Source: Iningainema tapete BLCC-T55 (GTDB lineage: Bacteria > Cyanobacteriota > Cyanobacteriia > Cyanobacteriales > Nostocaceae). Taken from it: DNA of 37,191 nucleotides. Both the position numbers and the translations under genes were made by a program. Below are positions 8,195-16,578 of the stretch, in pieces (position 1 is the first letter of the stretch; the number at the start of each line of letters is the position of its first letter). The notes under the pieces are model-generated. The model saw nothing but the letters and a program-made list of their open reading frames with translations. It ran no database searches and was not told where the DNA came from. The DNA is taken from the NCBI RefSeq assembly GCF_014698965.1, contig NZ_JACXAE010000012.1:1-37191 (forward strand). The letters run 5' to 3'.

Positions 8195-8332
8195 TCAAAG
8201 GAATTGACAGCCACAACATCAAACAAGGTGTAAAATTTCGCGCTTGATAACTCACCTTGCGGCGCAGGCGGAGCGGCGGAGTGGTTTCTATCTGTTGCCA
8301 CAGACTGTATCATGCTTTTAACAAGCGATCGC

Positions 8333-11098
8333 CTACGGAGTTGTGTAGGGGATGTCATCAGAGGTAAACTGGCACTGATTGCCCACTTTGATGATTTTCC
8401 ATACTCTGCTAGATTGGTTCATGTTCTCGACAGCGCGGTTTCCATTCATATCAAAAAGGGTATTTCTTATATTATCTATAGTAGCACTGTCCTTGAGTGG
8501 CTTTTGCCATTCAGTTGGATTTAATTTATTTATCAAATTCTCCCTCTTCAAAGCATTTTCTTCTTTTGATGACAAACCTGCATTGATGAAAACAAGTGCA
8601 GCATCGTGACTATAGGCTAGACGCCAACTACGGAAAAGAGATTTATCTACTAAATTTATAGTCAGGAAGTTATCAACTTCTTTAGCAAATTCTTGCTTAT
8701 ACCAAGGTGTGACCATCTTCAGATTAGGTATTGATTCATCTTGGCATAGATTGTATTTATTTAATTCAAACAAGACACCTCCATTGTAGATACTCTCTGA
8801 AACAATTACTTGTAAATTAGAGCGGTTTAAATCTTTAGCAATTTTCAAGTAAGAAGCAGTTCTTTTGCGTTCGTCAACACTTAACATGAGAACTAAAGCT
8901 TGTGCTTTTTTCAATTTATCTTTCACCTCCTCATCATTATTTTGTGTACTCAATATTTGTGCTAATTTCACTTGATTAAATTCAGATTTGAATTTTTCCA
9001 ATAGTTCTTGAGCATAAGGATCGGATGCACTATAAATAACTACCACGTCTAAAGAATATTTTTTGACACTTTCTACCATTTCCTTAGCCTGTTCTTTTAC
9101 ATCTCGAACAATTTTATAAATAAAATTACTCTGCCTGTTTCCATCTCGGATGTTAGCTGAACTGGTAGGAGAAATTAACAATATATTATTGTTTTGATAT
9201 GTCTGAGCTACTTCTTTAGTTACCAAGGTTTGCGCGTGACCTATCACACCCAAAAGTAATTTTTCTTTTTCGTAAATATCCTTAATTTCTTGTGCAACTT
9301 TGTCACCTCCAGCGAGTAAGCCATTATCATCAGCAACTAGTAACACAAGTTTGTTTTTAATGCTGGGATTTTTGTTTACTTTATCCTGAAGAATTGCCGC
9401 ACCCGTTATAATTTCATTACCCGAGTGTTGTTGGGTTAGTGGATCTTTAAGAAAAGGGTAAACTACTCTAGGAACTGCCACTACAACAATATATGGTTTA
9501 TCAGGATTTGAATTTGCTTTAGCAGCTTTTTCGGCTAGATGTTTATATACTTCAGCATTTTGCATATAAACAAAAGATTCAATTTTTAAGTGGTATTCAC
9601 CTTGTTTTAATTTATTAATAGCATTTTTAAAGTGTTCTCTTGCTTGTTCAAAATAAATGGCTGCTTGCTGATAATCGTTTTTTTGATTACAACCATTGTT
9701 AAAAGCTTGTATCCCATCTCTAATTTCTTGTTGTTGACTCTGGTGAAAATCTTTATCTCCGATACTCAAGTGTTTTTGCTCATTTAATGAAGGACAAAGT
9801 GCTACCTTTGGTTCATTGTGGTGAAATATCTGCCAAATTATTATAACTACTACAAAGCCTACTAATATTCCCCTTAAGAATCTGACGCGACGCTGCACAA
9901 ATCGACGTACAAGCCTCATTACTTGCCGTAAAAGTGGCTCAGGTGGAGGTGGTGAAGGTTCAATTACAATTGGTCCAGATGCAATCAATTCTTCCCAACT
10001 TGGCGGCGTAACGGATAGAGTTTGGTAAAGCATTGGGATTCGTTTTGTTCCCGGTAATGTCGCTTCCTGGTTTTCCAACGCCTCTCTAGCTTGCCGAAAT
10101 GATTTATATAAAGGCTGCCCTTCTTGAGCATATTGTTGGAAAAAATTAGTAAAAAATTCTTGTGCAGCTTGAACTGATATCTCCTCTCTCATAGCGATGA
10201 TAATTGGGATATTCACACCTGCTTCTTTCAAATCTCTTACTAAGCCCAAGTTATCGCAACAACAGAGAAATAGGAGTTTTAAACCTTTACCGACTGCTTC
10301 TCTTAAAGCTTCGGCAAAATTATCAACTGTAATTTCGCTATTGCCATTATAAAAGATCCGACCAATTTCATAATTTCCCGTTCTACCATGTCCTGCGAAA
10401 ACGAGAATCTCGCAGCCCTGTCTTAATTGAGATAGTAATTCCTTCACAGAAGCTGGATATTCTGGTATTACTTGAGGTATACTCTCTATTGTGGTTCGTA
10501 CAGTTTGTTGAAGATCTGGAATATTATCTACTAATGCTACGATTTTAACACTACCACTAGGAGTAACTGGGTTTGAATCTGCTCCTGAATGATGCAATGT
10601 GCTAAAAGCAACTTCAACGCCTCTTGCTCTGACAGAATCTAGCTGTAGCAAATCCCATTCATGCCAAGGCAATTTCCATAGCTGGGGATCATCCGTTTGG
10701 ATTACCACTCGAATTTCATCTGATGTATCCATTAACTGCCTCAACACATTCTCCCGGATTCTTGCCCAATAAGGATCTTGATGATTGGTGAGCGTATTCC
10801 TTATGCCATCTCTCAACAACCTAGATAATATACGGCAAGCATCAACACCTGAGGTGTTGGCATTATTAGTTGGTATACTTTCAACAACAGTAATTCCATC
10901 AATAAGGGGACTGACAATCAGACTTCTATACTGCTCATGCCAACTCTGATAAGTACCAAAGAGCGGTGAAAGGGCAGGTAGAGTACCTTGGATTGGGGAC
11001 ACATTTGGAAGTCCATTATCCCGAAAAACTTGTAAAGAGACTGTAAATCCGCTTTCAAGAGTACCGGATTCTATTCTTAAGACTACTACCCTACCCAT
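8333..11098 (-). CDS. CHAT protease, TM helix and periplasmic ligand-binding domain fusion
   Basis: The 921-residue product has a C-terminal half unlike ordinary CHAT proteins. Residues 130-365 are a CHAT (caspase-like) domain: PQLWKLPWHEWDLL, FAGHGRTGNYEIG with catalytic His237, LLFLCCCDN with Cys281 in the catalytic position, and YKSFRQAREAL. A proline-rich linker (about 380-390) and a basic stretch precede one membrane helix at about 408-426 (FLRGILVGFVVVIIIWQIF). Residues 440-530 look helical and TPR-like (YQQAAIYFEQAREHFKNAI). From about 535 to 900 there is a branched-chain-amino-acid-receptor-type (PBP1) fold: VVVAVPRVVYPF, LVLLVADDNGLLAGG, LLGVIGHAQTLVTKEVA and ILLISPTSSANIRDG. The positive-inside rule puts CHAT in the cytoplasm and the receptor outside. 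It ends the operon, 27 bp after DUF1822. Function as a ligand-gated protease is inference. Confidence 0.85.
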   Translation of the reverse strand: MGRVVVLRIESGTLESGFTVSLQVFRDNGLPNVSPIQGTLPALSPLFGTYQSWHEQYRSLIVSPLIDGITVVESIPTNNANTSGVDACRILSRLLRDGIRNTLTNHQDPYWARIRENVLRQLMDTSDEIRVVIQTDDPQLWKLPWHEWDLLQLDSVRARGVEVAFSTLHHSGADSNPVTPSGSVKIVALVDNIPDLQQTVRTTIESIPQVIPEYPASVKELLSQLRQGCEILVFAGHGRTGNYEIGRIFYNGNSEITVDNFAEALREAVGKGLKLLFLCCCDNLGLVRDLKEAGVNIPIIIAMREEISVQAAQEFFTNFFQQYAQEGQPLYKSFRQAREALENQEATLPGTKRIPMLYQTLSVTPPSWEELIASGPIVIEPSPPPPEPLLRQVMRLVRRFVQRRVRFLRGILVGFVVVIIIWQIFHHNEPKVALCPSLNEQKHLSIGDKDFHQSQQQEIRDGIQAFNNGCNQKNDYQQAAIYFEQAREHFKNAINKLKQGEYHLKIESFVYMQNAEVYKHLAEKAAKANSNPDKPYIVVVAVPRVVYPFLKDPLTQQHSGNEIITGAAILQDKVNKNPSIKNKLVLLVADDNGLLAGGDKVAQEIKDIYEKEKLLLGVIGHAQTLVTKEVAQTYQNNNILLISPTSSANIRDGNRQSNFIYKIVRDVKEQAKEMVESVKKYSLDVVVIYSASDPYAQELLEKFKSEFNQVKLAQILSTQNNDEEVKDKLKKAQALVLMLSVDERKRTASYLKIAKDLNRSNLQVIVSESIYNGGVLFELNKYNLCQDESIPNLKMVTPWYKQEFAKEVDNFLTINLVDKSLFRSWRLAYSHDAALVFINAGLSSKEENALKRENLINKLNPTEWQKPLKDSATIDNIRNTLFDMNGNRAVENMNQSSRVWKIIKVGNQCQFTSDDIPYTTP

Positions 11099-11125
11099 GA
11101 CTGCCCCCCATAATAGTTAATTCCC

Positions 11126-12553
11126 CTAAATAGCAAAGCTCTCCGTAAAGCTGACATTATTGCACGTTATCTTGACGCGAAAATTATTTCCTGGTGAACA
11201 ATTAAAAGCTAGTTGAATACTGTCGTCCTTACCTTGTCCAGTAGCGTCACTTCTGGCTTCAATTTCCCGAATGATTTCGTCTAATTCTGAAAGTAAACCA
11301 AGTTTAAGACCTGGCGGTAGATTTGTTTGAGCTTTAGTAGGCTGGACTTGCAGAAAAACACTAATTTTTCGATCAGCCCTGGGCATGACAGCTACAATTA
11401 GGGCTACCGGATTACCGTCTAATTGCATCCCCAAATCAATCAACTTAGCTCTCTGACGCCCAGCTTGTGGATGATTTGGGTCAATTTTTTCTAAGCTAAT
11501 CGCCGCTTGCCAACGAGTTTTCTCTTCCCGCGCCGTATGCATTAACTCAGTTAGGGCAGTACTTACATCATTATTTCCTACGCCAATTTTTCCCAACACT
11601 CCTGCGGCTTGGCGACGCAGCAATTCATCGTGATGAGGCTGTAGCAGGGGAATAATACTTGCGATCGCTTTGATTTTACTTTCTCTATCTGGTTCGGGGT
11701 TGTTTGCTCCCAATACTGGAATTAATTCTGTTGGAGCTAAGACATCTTCAACTGTTTGCCAACCTTGGGCAAAGATGTTTTCAAACCACTTACTTAAGTT
11801 CTGCCAGACAATTTGGGATGGCACAACAGACGATATCCTTTGTTGATAAAGGTTTTGCCGCCAAGTTTCATTTTCGATCAATGCTCCCCACTGTTCAAAA
11901 TCTACTTTTAATCGTGGGGAATAACAAGTCTTTTGACTTAATTGTGTCAATAATGTTTCCGCTTGTGCTTGTGACAATGTGGGCAGAGGCTTAACCGCAC
12001 AAGCGTAATCTCCACCCAGGGAGCGTGCCACCCACATAATATTTATGTCTTCGATTAACTCCTCAGGTTCTAACGAGTAGGTGCGCATGACTTGATCATA
12101 TTCTCCCTTTTCTTTCAACATTTTATAGGTTGTGTATCCCCAAAAGCGCAGCCAACCGTCTTCGGTATTCACTTGCACTGCTATGTAATAATCTGCTCTC
12201 CAACTGGGAATATCTATCCATTCCGCTGGTACACAAAATTCATCTGTGTCAATTTCGTCGCTGGGAATCAGTACAATTCTGGTTTTTCCTACCTGAATTG
12301 CTGTACCATTCACCATCTCCCAAATACTAGGTAAAGCATCTAGACTAGGTAACACCTTTAACTGCTCGTATATGCCCGATTCTGCTCGTAACCATGAAGA
12401 AAATGCTTCCAGTGTCAGGCGATTGTTGATAGCAGTGTTTTTTGCGACATCACAAGAATATCTTTGCTCACGAGCAATTGTTTGCTCAAGCTGTTGTTGA
12501 GATTCTAGCCACATTTGGTCAGAGTAAAGGGTTGTGAGTAATAGGGTTGACAT
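11126..12553 (-). CDS. DUF1822 family protein with HEAT-like repeats
   Basis: The 475-residue product matches DUF1822 at residues 35-250: LTLEAFSSWLRAESGI, then IVLIPSDEIDTDEFCVPAEWIDIPSW, DYYIAVQVNTEDGWLRFWGYTT, YSLEPEELIEDINIMWVAR. Residues about 285-372 read as HEAT-like helices (LLRRQAAGVLGKIG ... TRWQAAISLEKIDPNHP). The C-terminus (about 380-475) is a separate beta-rich domain, also seen in these cyanobacterial proteins. Biochemical function is unknown. It lies 15 bp after the sigma-like gene and 27 bp before the CHAT gene, so all three should share one mRNA. The constant partnership of DUF1822 with CHAT, repeated at 19243, suggests an adaptor, inhibitor or substrate role. That is inference. 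Confidence 0.8.
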   Translation of the reverse strand: MSTLLLTTLYSDQMWLESQQQLEQTIAREQRYSCDVAKNTAINNRLTLEAFSSWLRAESGIYEQLKVLPSLDALPSIWEMVNGTAIQVGKTRIVLIPSDEIDTDEFCVPAEWIDIPSWRADYYIAVQVNTEDGWLRFWGYTTYKMLKEKGEYDQVMRTYSLEPEELIEDINIMWVARSLGGDYACAVKPLPTLSQAQAETLLTQLSQKTCYSPRLKVDFEQWGALIENETWRQNLYQQRISSVVPSQIVWQNLSKWFENIFAQGWQTVEDVLAPTELIPVLGANNPEPDRESKIKAIASIIPLLQPHHDELLRRQAAGVLGKIGVGNNDVSTALTELMHTAREEKTRWQAAISLEKIDPNHPQAGRQRAKLIDLGMQLDGNPVALIVAVMPRADRKISVFLQVQPTKAQTNLPPGLKLGLLSELDEIIREIEARSDATGQGKDDSIQLAFNCSPGNNFRVKITCNNVSFTESFAI

Positions 12554-12568
12554 TTTTCTTTCTCCGTG

Positions 12569-14008
12569 CTATACAAAATTAGGGTCAGGATAATTTGCAA
12601 CTAGTGTTTGCACAAGGGCGGCGATTTCTTCGTCAAGTGGAGTGAGCAAATCAGGGGAAACTGTGAGTCGGTTTTGCAACCAGTTCTTAATGGTAGCCCC
12701 TAACTCAACAGTTGTAGTTGAAAGTGAGTAACTCACAGTTGATTCACTAAGTTGCAACTCCGAAGCGATCGCCGCACAATCCATTTGCCTAAAATAGCGT
12801 AGGTGCAGCATGTGTCGGCTTTGTTGCTCAAGCTCAAGCCTTGCCAAATAAAACACTGAGCGAAAAATGATATCTTGGTAATACTGATTCCAGCACAGCT
12901 TGAGTGCAGCATCCATCTTCTTCAAATGCTCCGAGTCGGGCGTAATTTTTAGCTGTTGTTGACTCCATTCCCCCACTTTCATAAGTAGTTGCTGCTTTGC
13001 TTTGTTGCAACGACGAACAATAGTTGTATAATCAACTTCAAATATTGGACCAATCAAACGATAGTCTAAGTCAAAACCGTATCTCAGTAGCAATTGATTG
13101 TTAATATTCTCGTTTAGCTGTAGGAGAAAATCTGAGAGAATAGTATTAAGTGCCGAAGTAAGTTCCTGCATAATTAGCGGTTCGTACTCACCATCAGCGG
13201 TGCGATGAGAAATGATCTCAGTCTCAGACAAAGGAGTAGAGTTTTCTTCACCTCTACTAGGGGCATCAAGAGAAACAACGTGTATTTTTTGAGAGTTTCT
13301 GAAAACTTGAATGCATTCTGACAACCAATGTTTGATCCGATCTCGATTAGCTGTACCATTTAGGGCTAGTTGATTATATAGATTCGCCATCGCTTGCCAC
13401 TGTTCATCAGTAGGTGCTGGTAGGGAATAGCTGCCAATAGATTTTTGGGGAGCGTAAAGAAGCTTAAAGCATTTGTAGGCTAACAGATAACATTCATGCT
13501 GAGATGGGTTGTATCCTTGATGTTGCAGAGCTTTTTGCAAAGATTTTGGCGTACTATACCTTAATAACCCCCAGTCGGAAAGCTGATCTCTCCCTATCTC
13601 TAAGTGAAAAATCTCCTCCTTAATTTTACGCTCCATTTTTTTATAGGCATAGTTTTCCAACGGACGCCCTTGGTCATATTTTTTAAAAAATTCATGAGGA
13701 TTGCTGGCAAAATACCAAGCTATCTGCCAGATTTCTTGTTTTTCGTACCGCAGTGGTGTGTGCTGAAACTTTCTATAAACCCTATTACCAGTGTAGTAAC
13801 CAACTTTTTCTAGGTAAGCAGACAGGTGTTTGCCTGCTAGCGGTAAGTGCAAATTGTTGCAAAACTGCCGCGCCAAAAATTGTTCGTTGACGTTAGAGTC
13901 GTGTTCGAGCAAATTCATCATGTTGTTTTTCAATTCACGATCAAGTACCCAAATAACCGAGTTGTGGTTAATTTTGGGATGTGTGGCAAACATCCAGATA
14001 ATTTTCAT
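12569..14008 (-). CDS. Sigma-70-like protein, first gene of the CHAT operon
   Basis: The 479-residue product begins at ATG 14008, chosen because GGAGG lies 6 nt upstream; the MM at residues 30-31 is an alternative. Residues about 95-145 (FFKKYDQGRPLENYAYKKMERKIKEE) resemble the helix of sigma region 2 in cyanobacterial sigma-like proteins (KxYDxxRxSLENY). DWGLLRYSTPKSLQKALQ and ECYLLAYKCFKLLYAP are further signatures of this group. Two helix-turn-helix stretches resemble region 4: LIGPIFEVDYTTIVRRCNKA, and LRYFRQMDCAAIASEL followed by QLSESTVSYSLS near residues 405-440. This group is annotated as sigma-70 family but its promoter activity is unproven. It heads the operon with DUF1822 and CHAT. 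Confidence 0.7.
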   Translation of the reverse strand: MKIIWMFATHPKINHNSVIWVLDRELKNNMMNLLEHDSNVNEQFLARQFCNNLHLPLAGKHLSAYLEKVGYYTGNRVYRKFQHTPLRYEKQEIWQIAWYFASNPHEFFKKYDQGRPLENYAYKKMERKIKEEIFHLEIGRDQLSDWGLLRYSTPKSLQKALQHQGYNPSQHECYLLAYKCFKLLYAPQKSIGSYSLPAPTDEQWQAMANLYNQLALNGTANRDRIKHWLSECIQVFRNSQKIHVVSLDAPSRGEENSTPLSETEIISHRTADGEYEPLIMQELTSALNTILSDFLLQLNENINNQLLLRYGFDLDYRLIGPIFEVDYTTIVRRCNKAKQQLLMKVGEWSQQQLKITPDSEHLKKMDAALKLCWNQYYQDIIFRSVFYLARLELEQQSRHMLHLRYFRQMDCAAIASELQLSESTVSYSLSTTTVELGATIKNWLQNRLTVSPDLLTPLDEEIAALVQTLVANYPDPNFV

Positions 14009-14412
14009 CCCTCCCCTCCGCTCAAATTCCCCTGGTATTGGCGAACCGCTAAATCGTTCTCCTTTTATATCTATCGATTAGATTTTGATATTTACTGCAA
14101 TTAGACAAAGCTAATCGCAATGTATTTTGATGAAAGTTTTGTAAAGTTTTATAACGAAGGGGTATATCTGCACTCGTGAGGACTAAAGCTGATGATCTCG
14201 TTTATCCAACAGTTTAATCTATCTGGCTGGGAATGCATTCCTTGAAGCTCAGCCTTTTTAGTTATACTCTAAATTTTGTGGTATTTACCTAGATGAATTT
14301 ATTTACATTATATGTTACGGTTGTGCAAGCAAAATTAATTTATTCTAGTTTAAGTGCTTCACATTAGTTTCAGCGTGGCTGATAACTACTAATGGAGACA
14401 GGGTAAAAATGC
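14009..14412. other. Divergent promoter region between the CHAT operon and the histidine kinase
   Basis: 404 bp separate the starts of the minus-strand sigma-like gene and the plus-strand kinase. The stretch must hold both promoters. It also carries copy 2 of the 34-bp repeat (14190-14223). A GGAG at 14394 and a GGG near 14400 precede the kinase start. No gene or RNA is evident; TTGAAGCTCAGCCTTTTTAG near 14240 is pyrimidine-rich but has no clear stem. Confidence 0.5.
14190..14223. repeat. 34-bp imperfect direct repeat, copy 2
   Basis: This matches 8161-8194 at about 28 of 34 positions (core GATCTC-TTTAT-CAACAGTTTAA). Here it is not followed by an antitoxin gene, so it looks like an orphaned leader. 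Together the copies flank the three-gene CHAT operon. Confidence 0.45.
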
Positions 14413-16494
14413 GTGTTCAAATTCAAACAAATAATCATAAACCTTTCTAAAACTCGTTTTTGGCGAAATAAAGGCAGCTTACTCCCAACAGTTGGAGTAG
14501 CTGTTATGATACAACTACTAGCTAAAGTCGGCTTCACAATTCCTAATCCCGGTGCGTTATATAACGTGACGACTACCTATGCTGCCTTTAAGGGAGGGTT
14601 AAGCTGTGGCTTAATCAGCGCCGCATTTACCATAATTAATGCATTAATTTTTTTCTCAATCCCTGGGCATTTGTTTCACTATACCCCAGAAAACCTCAAA
14701 CGCAACCTCATTACAATACTAACGAGTCCAGTACTTGCCATAATGGTTGGTAGTTTGAAGCAACGAGAGGAAAGACTAGTTAGGAGTCACGCTCAAGCGA
14801 TGGCCTATGAGCAAAGCGAAGCAGAAATTCGTAAATTAAATGCACAGCTTGAGATACGAGTTGCTAAGCGCACAGCCCAACTCAAAGCCATCAACAAGCA
14901 ATTAGAACAAGCTTGGAGCGCGTTGGCACAAAGCGAGGAGCGCTACCGTTTCTTAGGAGAATCTGTTCCCGAAATTATTTGGACTGCCAACCCCGATGGG
15001 TGGACAGATTACTTCAATCAACGTTGGGTTAATTATACCGGAATGACTCTAACTCAGAGTCAGGGTTGGGATTGGAAATTAGTTGTGCATCCAGATGACT
15101 GGCAAAGATGTGTGGAAATTTGGACAAACTCGCTGCAAACGGGGCAGGCTTACGAAATTGAGTACCGTTTCAAACGAGCATCAGATGGAGTTTACCGCTG
15201 GCATTTGGGTCGTGCTTTGCCGATGCGAGATGCAAGTGGTAAAATTATTAAATGGTTCGGTAGTTGTACGGATATAGATGACCAAAAACGAGCCGAGGCA
15301 GCTTTGCAAAAACAGGCAGAGCAATTAACTCAGACAAACCGCATGAAAGATGAATTTCTCGCCGTCTTGTCTCATGAATTACGCTCTCCCCTGAATGCTA
15401 TACTAGGATGGCTTGTAATACTACGGACTCGTAAGCTGGATGCAGCACGTACTGCCCAAGCAATGGAGACAATTGAGCGTAACGCTCGCACTCAGGCACA
15501 ACTGGTTGAAGATTTGTTGGATGTCTCACGTATTATTCAAGGGCAAATGCGCTTGAAAGTAGAAGCTGTCGATTTAATTTACGTAATTAAGGCAGCAATT
15601 GATACAACACGTACCGCTGCTGAAGCGAAAAATATAGAAGTGCGATCGCTACTTGAAGAAGATGCCGAACATGTGATTGGCGATCGAGTACGTTTACAGC
15701 AGATTGTTTGGAACTTGCTTTCTAACGCGATCAAGTTTACCCCCGAACAAGGATCTGTAAAGATTCAACTGGAGCGTGTAGAGTCTCATGTTCAAATTAC
15801 TGTTACCGATACAGGTATTGGCATCAGTCCTGAATTTCTCCCCTATGTTTTTGATCGCTTTCGTCAAGCCGACAGTTCTACTACCCGTTCCCACTCTGGA
15901 TTAGGATTGGGATTAGCAATAGTGCGTCATTTAGTGGAACTACATGGTGGTACTGTGAGTGCTTCAAGTTTAGGTGTGGGACAAGGAGCAACTTTTAGTG
16001 TTAAATTATCCAAGCACCAAGTACCTCAAGCTAAACAAAATTTAAAATTGGTTCAAGATACACCCAAGAGCAAAAAATCTTGCAATTGCGGACAAGAGTT
16101 GGAGAATTTACGTATTCTCGTTGTTGATGACGAAGCAGATGCTCGTGAGCTAGTTGCTCAAGTTCTGGAAGGGTGCGGAGCGTTAGTGACAACGGTAGAT
16201 GATGGGAATGCTGCAATTGCAGCGCTAATTGAGCAATCAGATTTAAAAAGTTTTGATGTTTTAATTAGTGATATTGGAATGCCTCAAGAAAATGGTTATG
16301 CATTATTGCATCGAGTCAGAGCTTTAGAACCACGTCAGGGCGGACGTATTCCTGCGGTAGCCTTGACTGCATACGCTAAAACGGAAGATCGTTTGGCAGC
16401 GCTGCAAGCAGGTTTTCAGTTTCACGTTACAAAGCCTGTTGAACCTGCTGAGTTAATTGCGGTAATTACTGAGTTAGCTGGTAAAACGGGATAA
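14413..16494 (+). CDS. Membrane hybrid histidine kinase with PAS and receiver domains
   Basis: The 693-residue product starts at GTG. The ATG 4 nt upstream is in another frame and stops after 13 codons. Residues 22-112 hold about three hydrophobic segments (GVAVMIQLLAKVGF, GLISAAFTIINALIFFSIPG, ILTSPVLAIMVGSL), a short membrane input domain. A coiled coil (115-170) leads to a PAS domain (175-290; YRFLGESVPEIIW ... WFGSCTDIDDQKRAE). The HisKA box FLAVLSHELRSPLNAI places phospho-His at 321. The ATPase has N box LLSNAIKF, G1 DTGIG (466-470) and G2 GLGLGLAI. The receiver at 565-690 has acidic residues at 572-573, phospho-acceptor Asp620 (VLISDIGMP) and Lys674. Every catalytic residue is present. 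No DNA-binding output is fused and no regulator gene is adjacent, so its target lies elsewhere. Signal unknown. Confidence 0.9.
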   Translation: MFKFKQIIINLSKTRFWRNKGSLLPTVGVAVMIQLLAKVGFTIPNPGALYNVTTTYAAFKGGLSCGLISAAFTIINALIFFSIPGHLFHYTPENLKRNLITILTSPVLAIMVGSLKQREERLVRSHAQAMAYEQSEAEIRKLNAQLEIRVAKRTAQLKAINKQLEQAWSALAQSEERYRFLGESVPEIIWTANPDGWTDYFNQRWVNYTGMTLTQSQGWDWKLVVHPDDWQRCVEIWTNSLQTGQAYEIEYRFKRASDGVYRWHLGRALPMRDASGKIIKWFGSCTDIDDQKRAEAALQKQAEQLTQTNRMKDEFLAVLSHELRSPLNAILGWLVILRTRKLDAARTAQAMETIERNARTQAQLVEDLLDVSRIIQGQMRLKVEAVDLIYVIKAAIDTTRTAAEAKNIEVRSLLEEDAEHVIGDRVRLQQIVWNLLSNAIKFTPEQGSVKIQLERVESHVQITVTDTGIGISPEFLPYVFDRFRQADSSTTRSHSGLGLGLAIVRHLVELHGGTVSASSLGVGQGATFSVKLSKHQVPQAKQNLKLVQDTPKSKKSCNCGQELENLRILVVDDEADARELVAQVLEGCGALVTTVDDGNAAIAALIEQSDLKSFDVLISDIGMPQENGYALLHRVRALEPRQGGRIPAVALTAYAKTEDRLAALQAGFQFHVTKPVEPAELIAVITELAGKTG

Positions 16495-16528
16495 ATACAT
16501 ATTTAATTGTGTGTTGTTTGCGATTGTT

Positions 16529-16557
16529 GTAGAGACGTTCCGGCGGAACATCTCTAC
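16529..16557. terminator. GTAGAGACG-type hairpin between convergent genes
   Basis: GTAGAGACGTTCC is followed by a complementary GGAACATCTCTAC around a short GGC-type loop, with one mismatch. It lies 34 bp after the kinase stop and 22 bp before the stop of the minus-strand radical SAM gene, where it could end both transcripts. It shares its sequence with the repeat at 47-71, so it is a repeat-family member used as a terminator. No U-tract is strong on either side. Confidence 0.55.
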
Positions 16558-16578
16558 ATTGTTTTTTGGAAATGTCTA

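Noticed and set aside
14409-14450. ATG at 14409 as start of the histidine kinase
   Set aside because: That frame ends after 13 codons. The kinase frame begins at GTG 14413.
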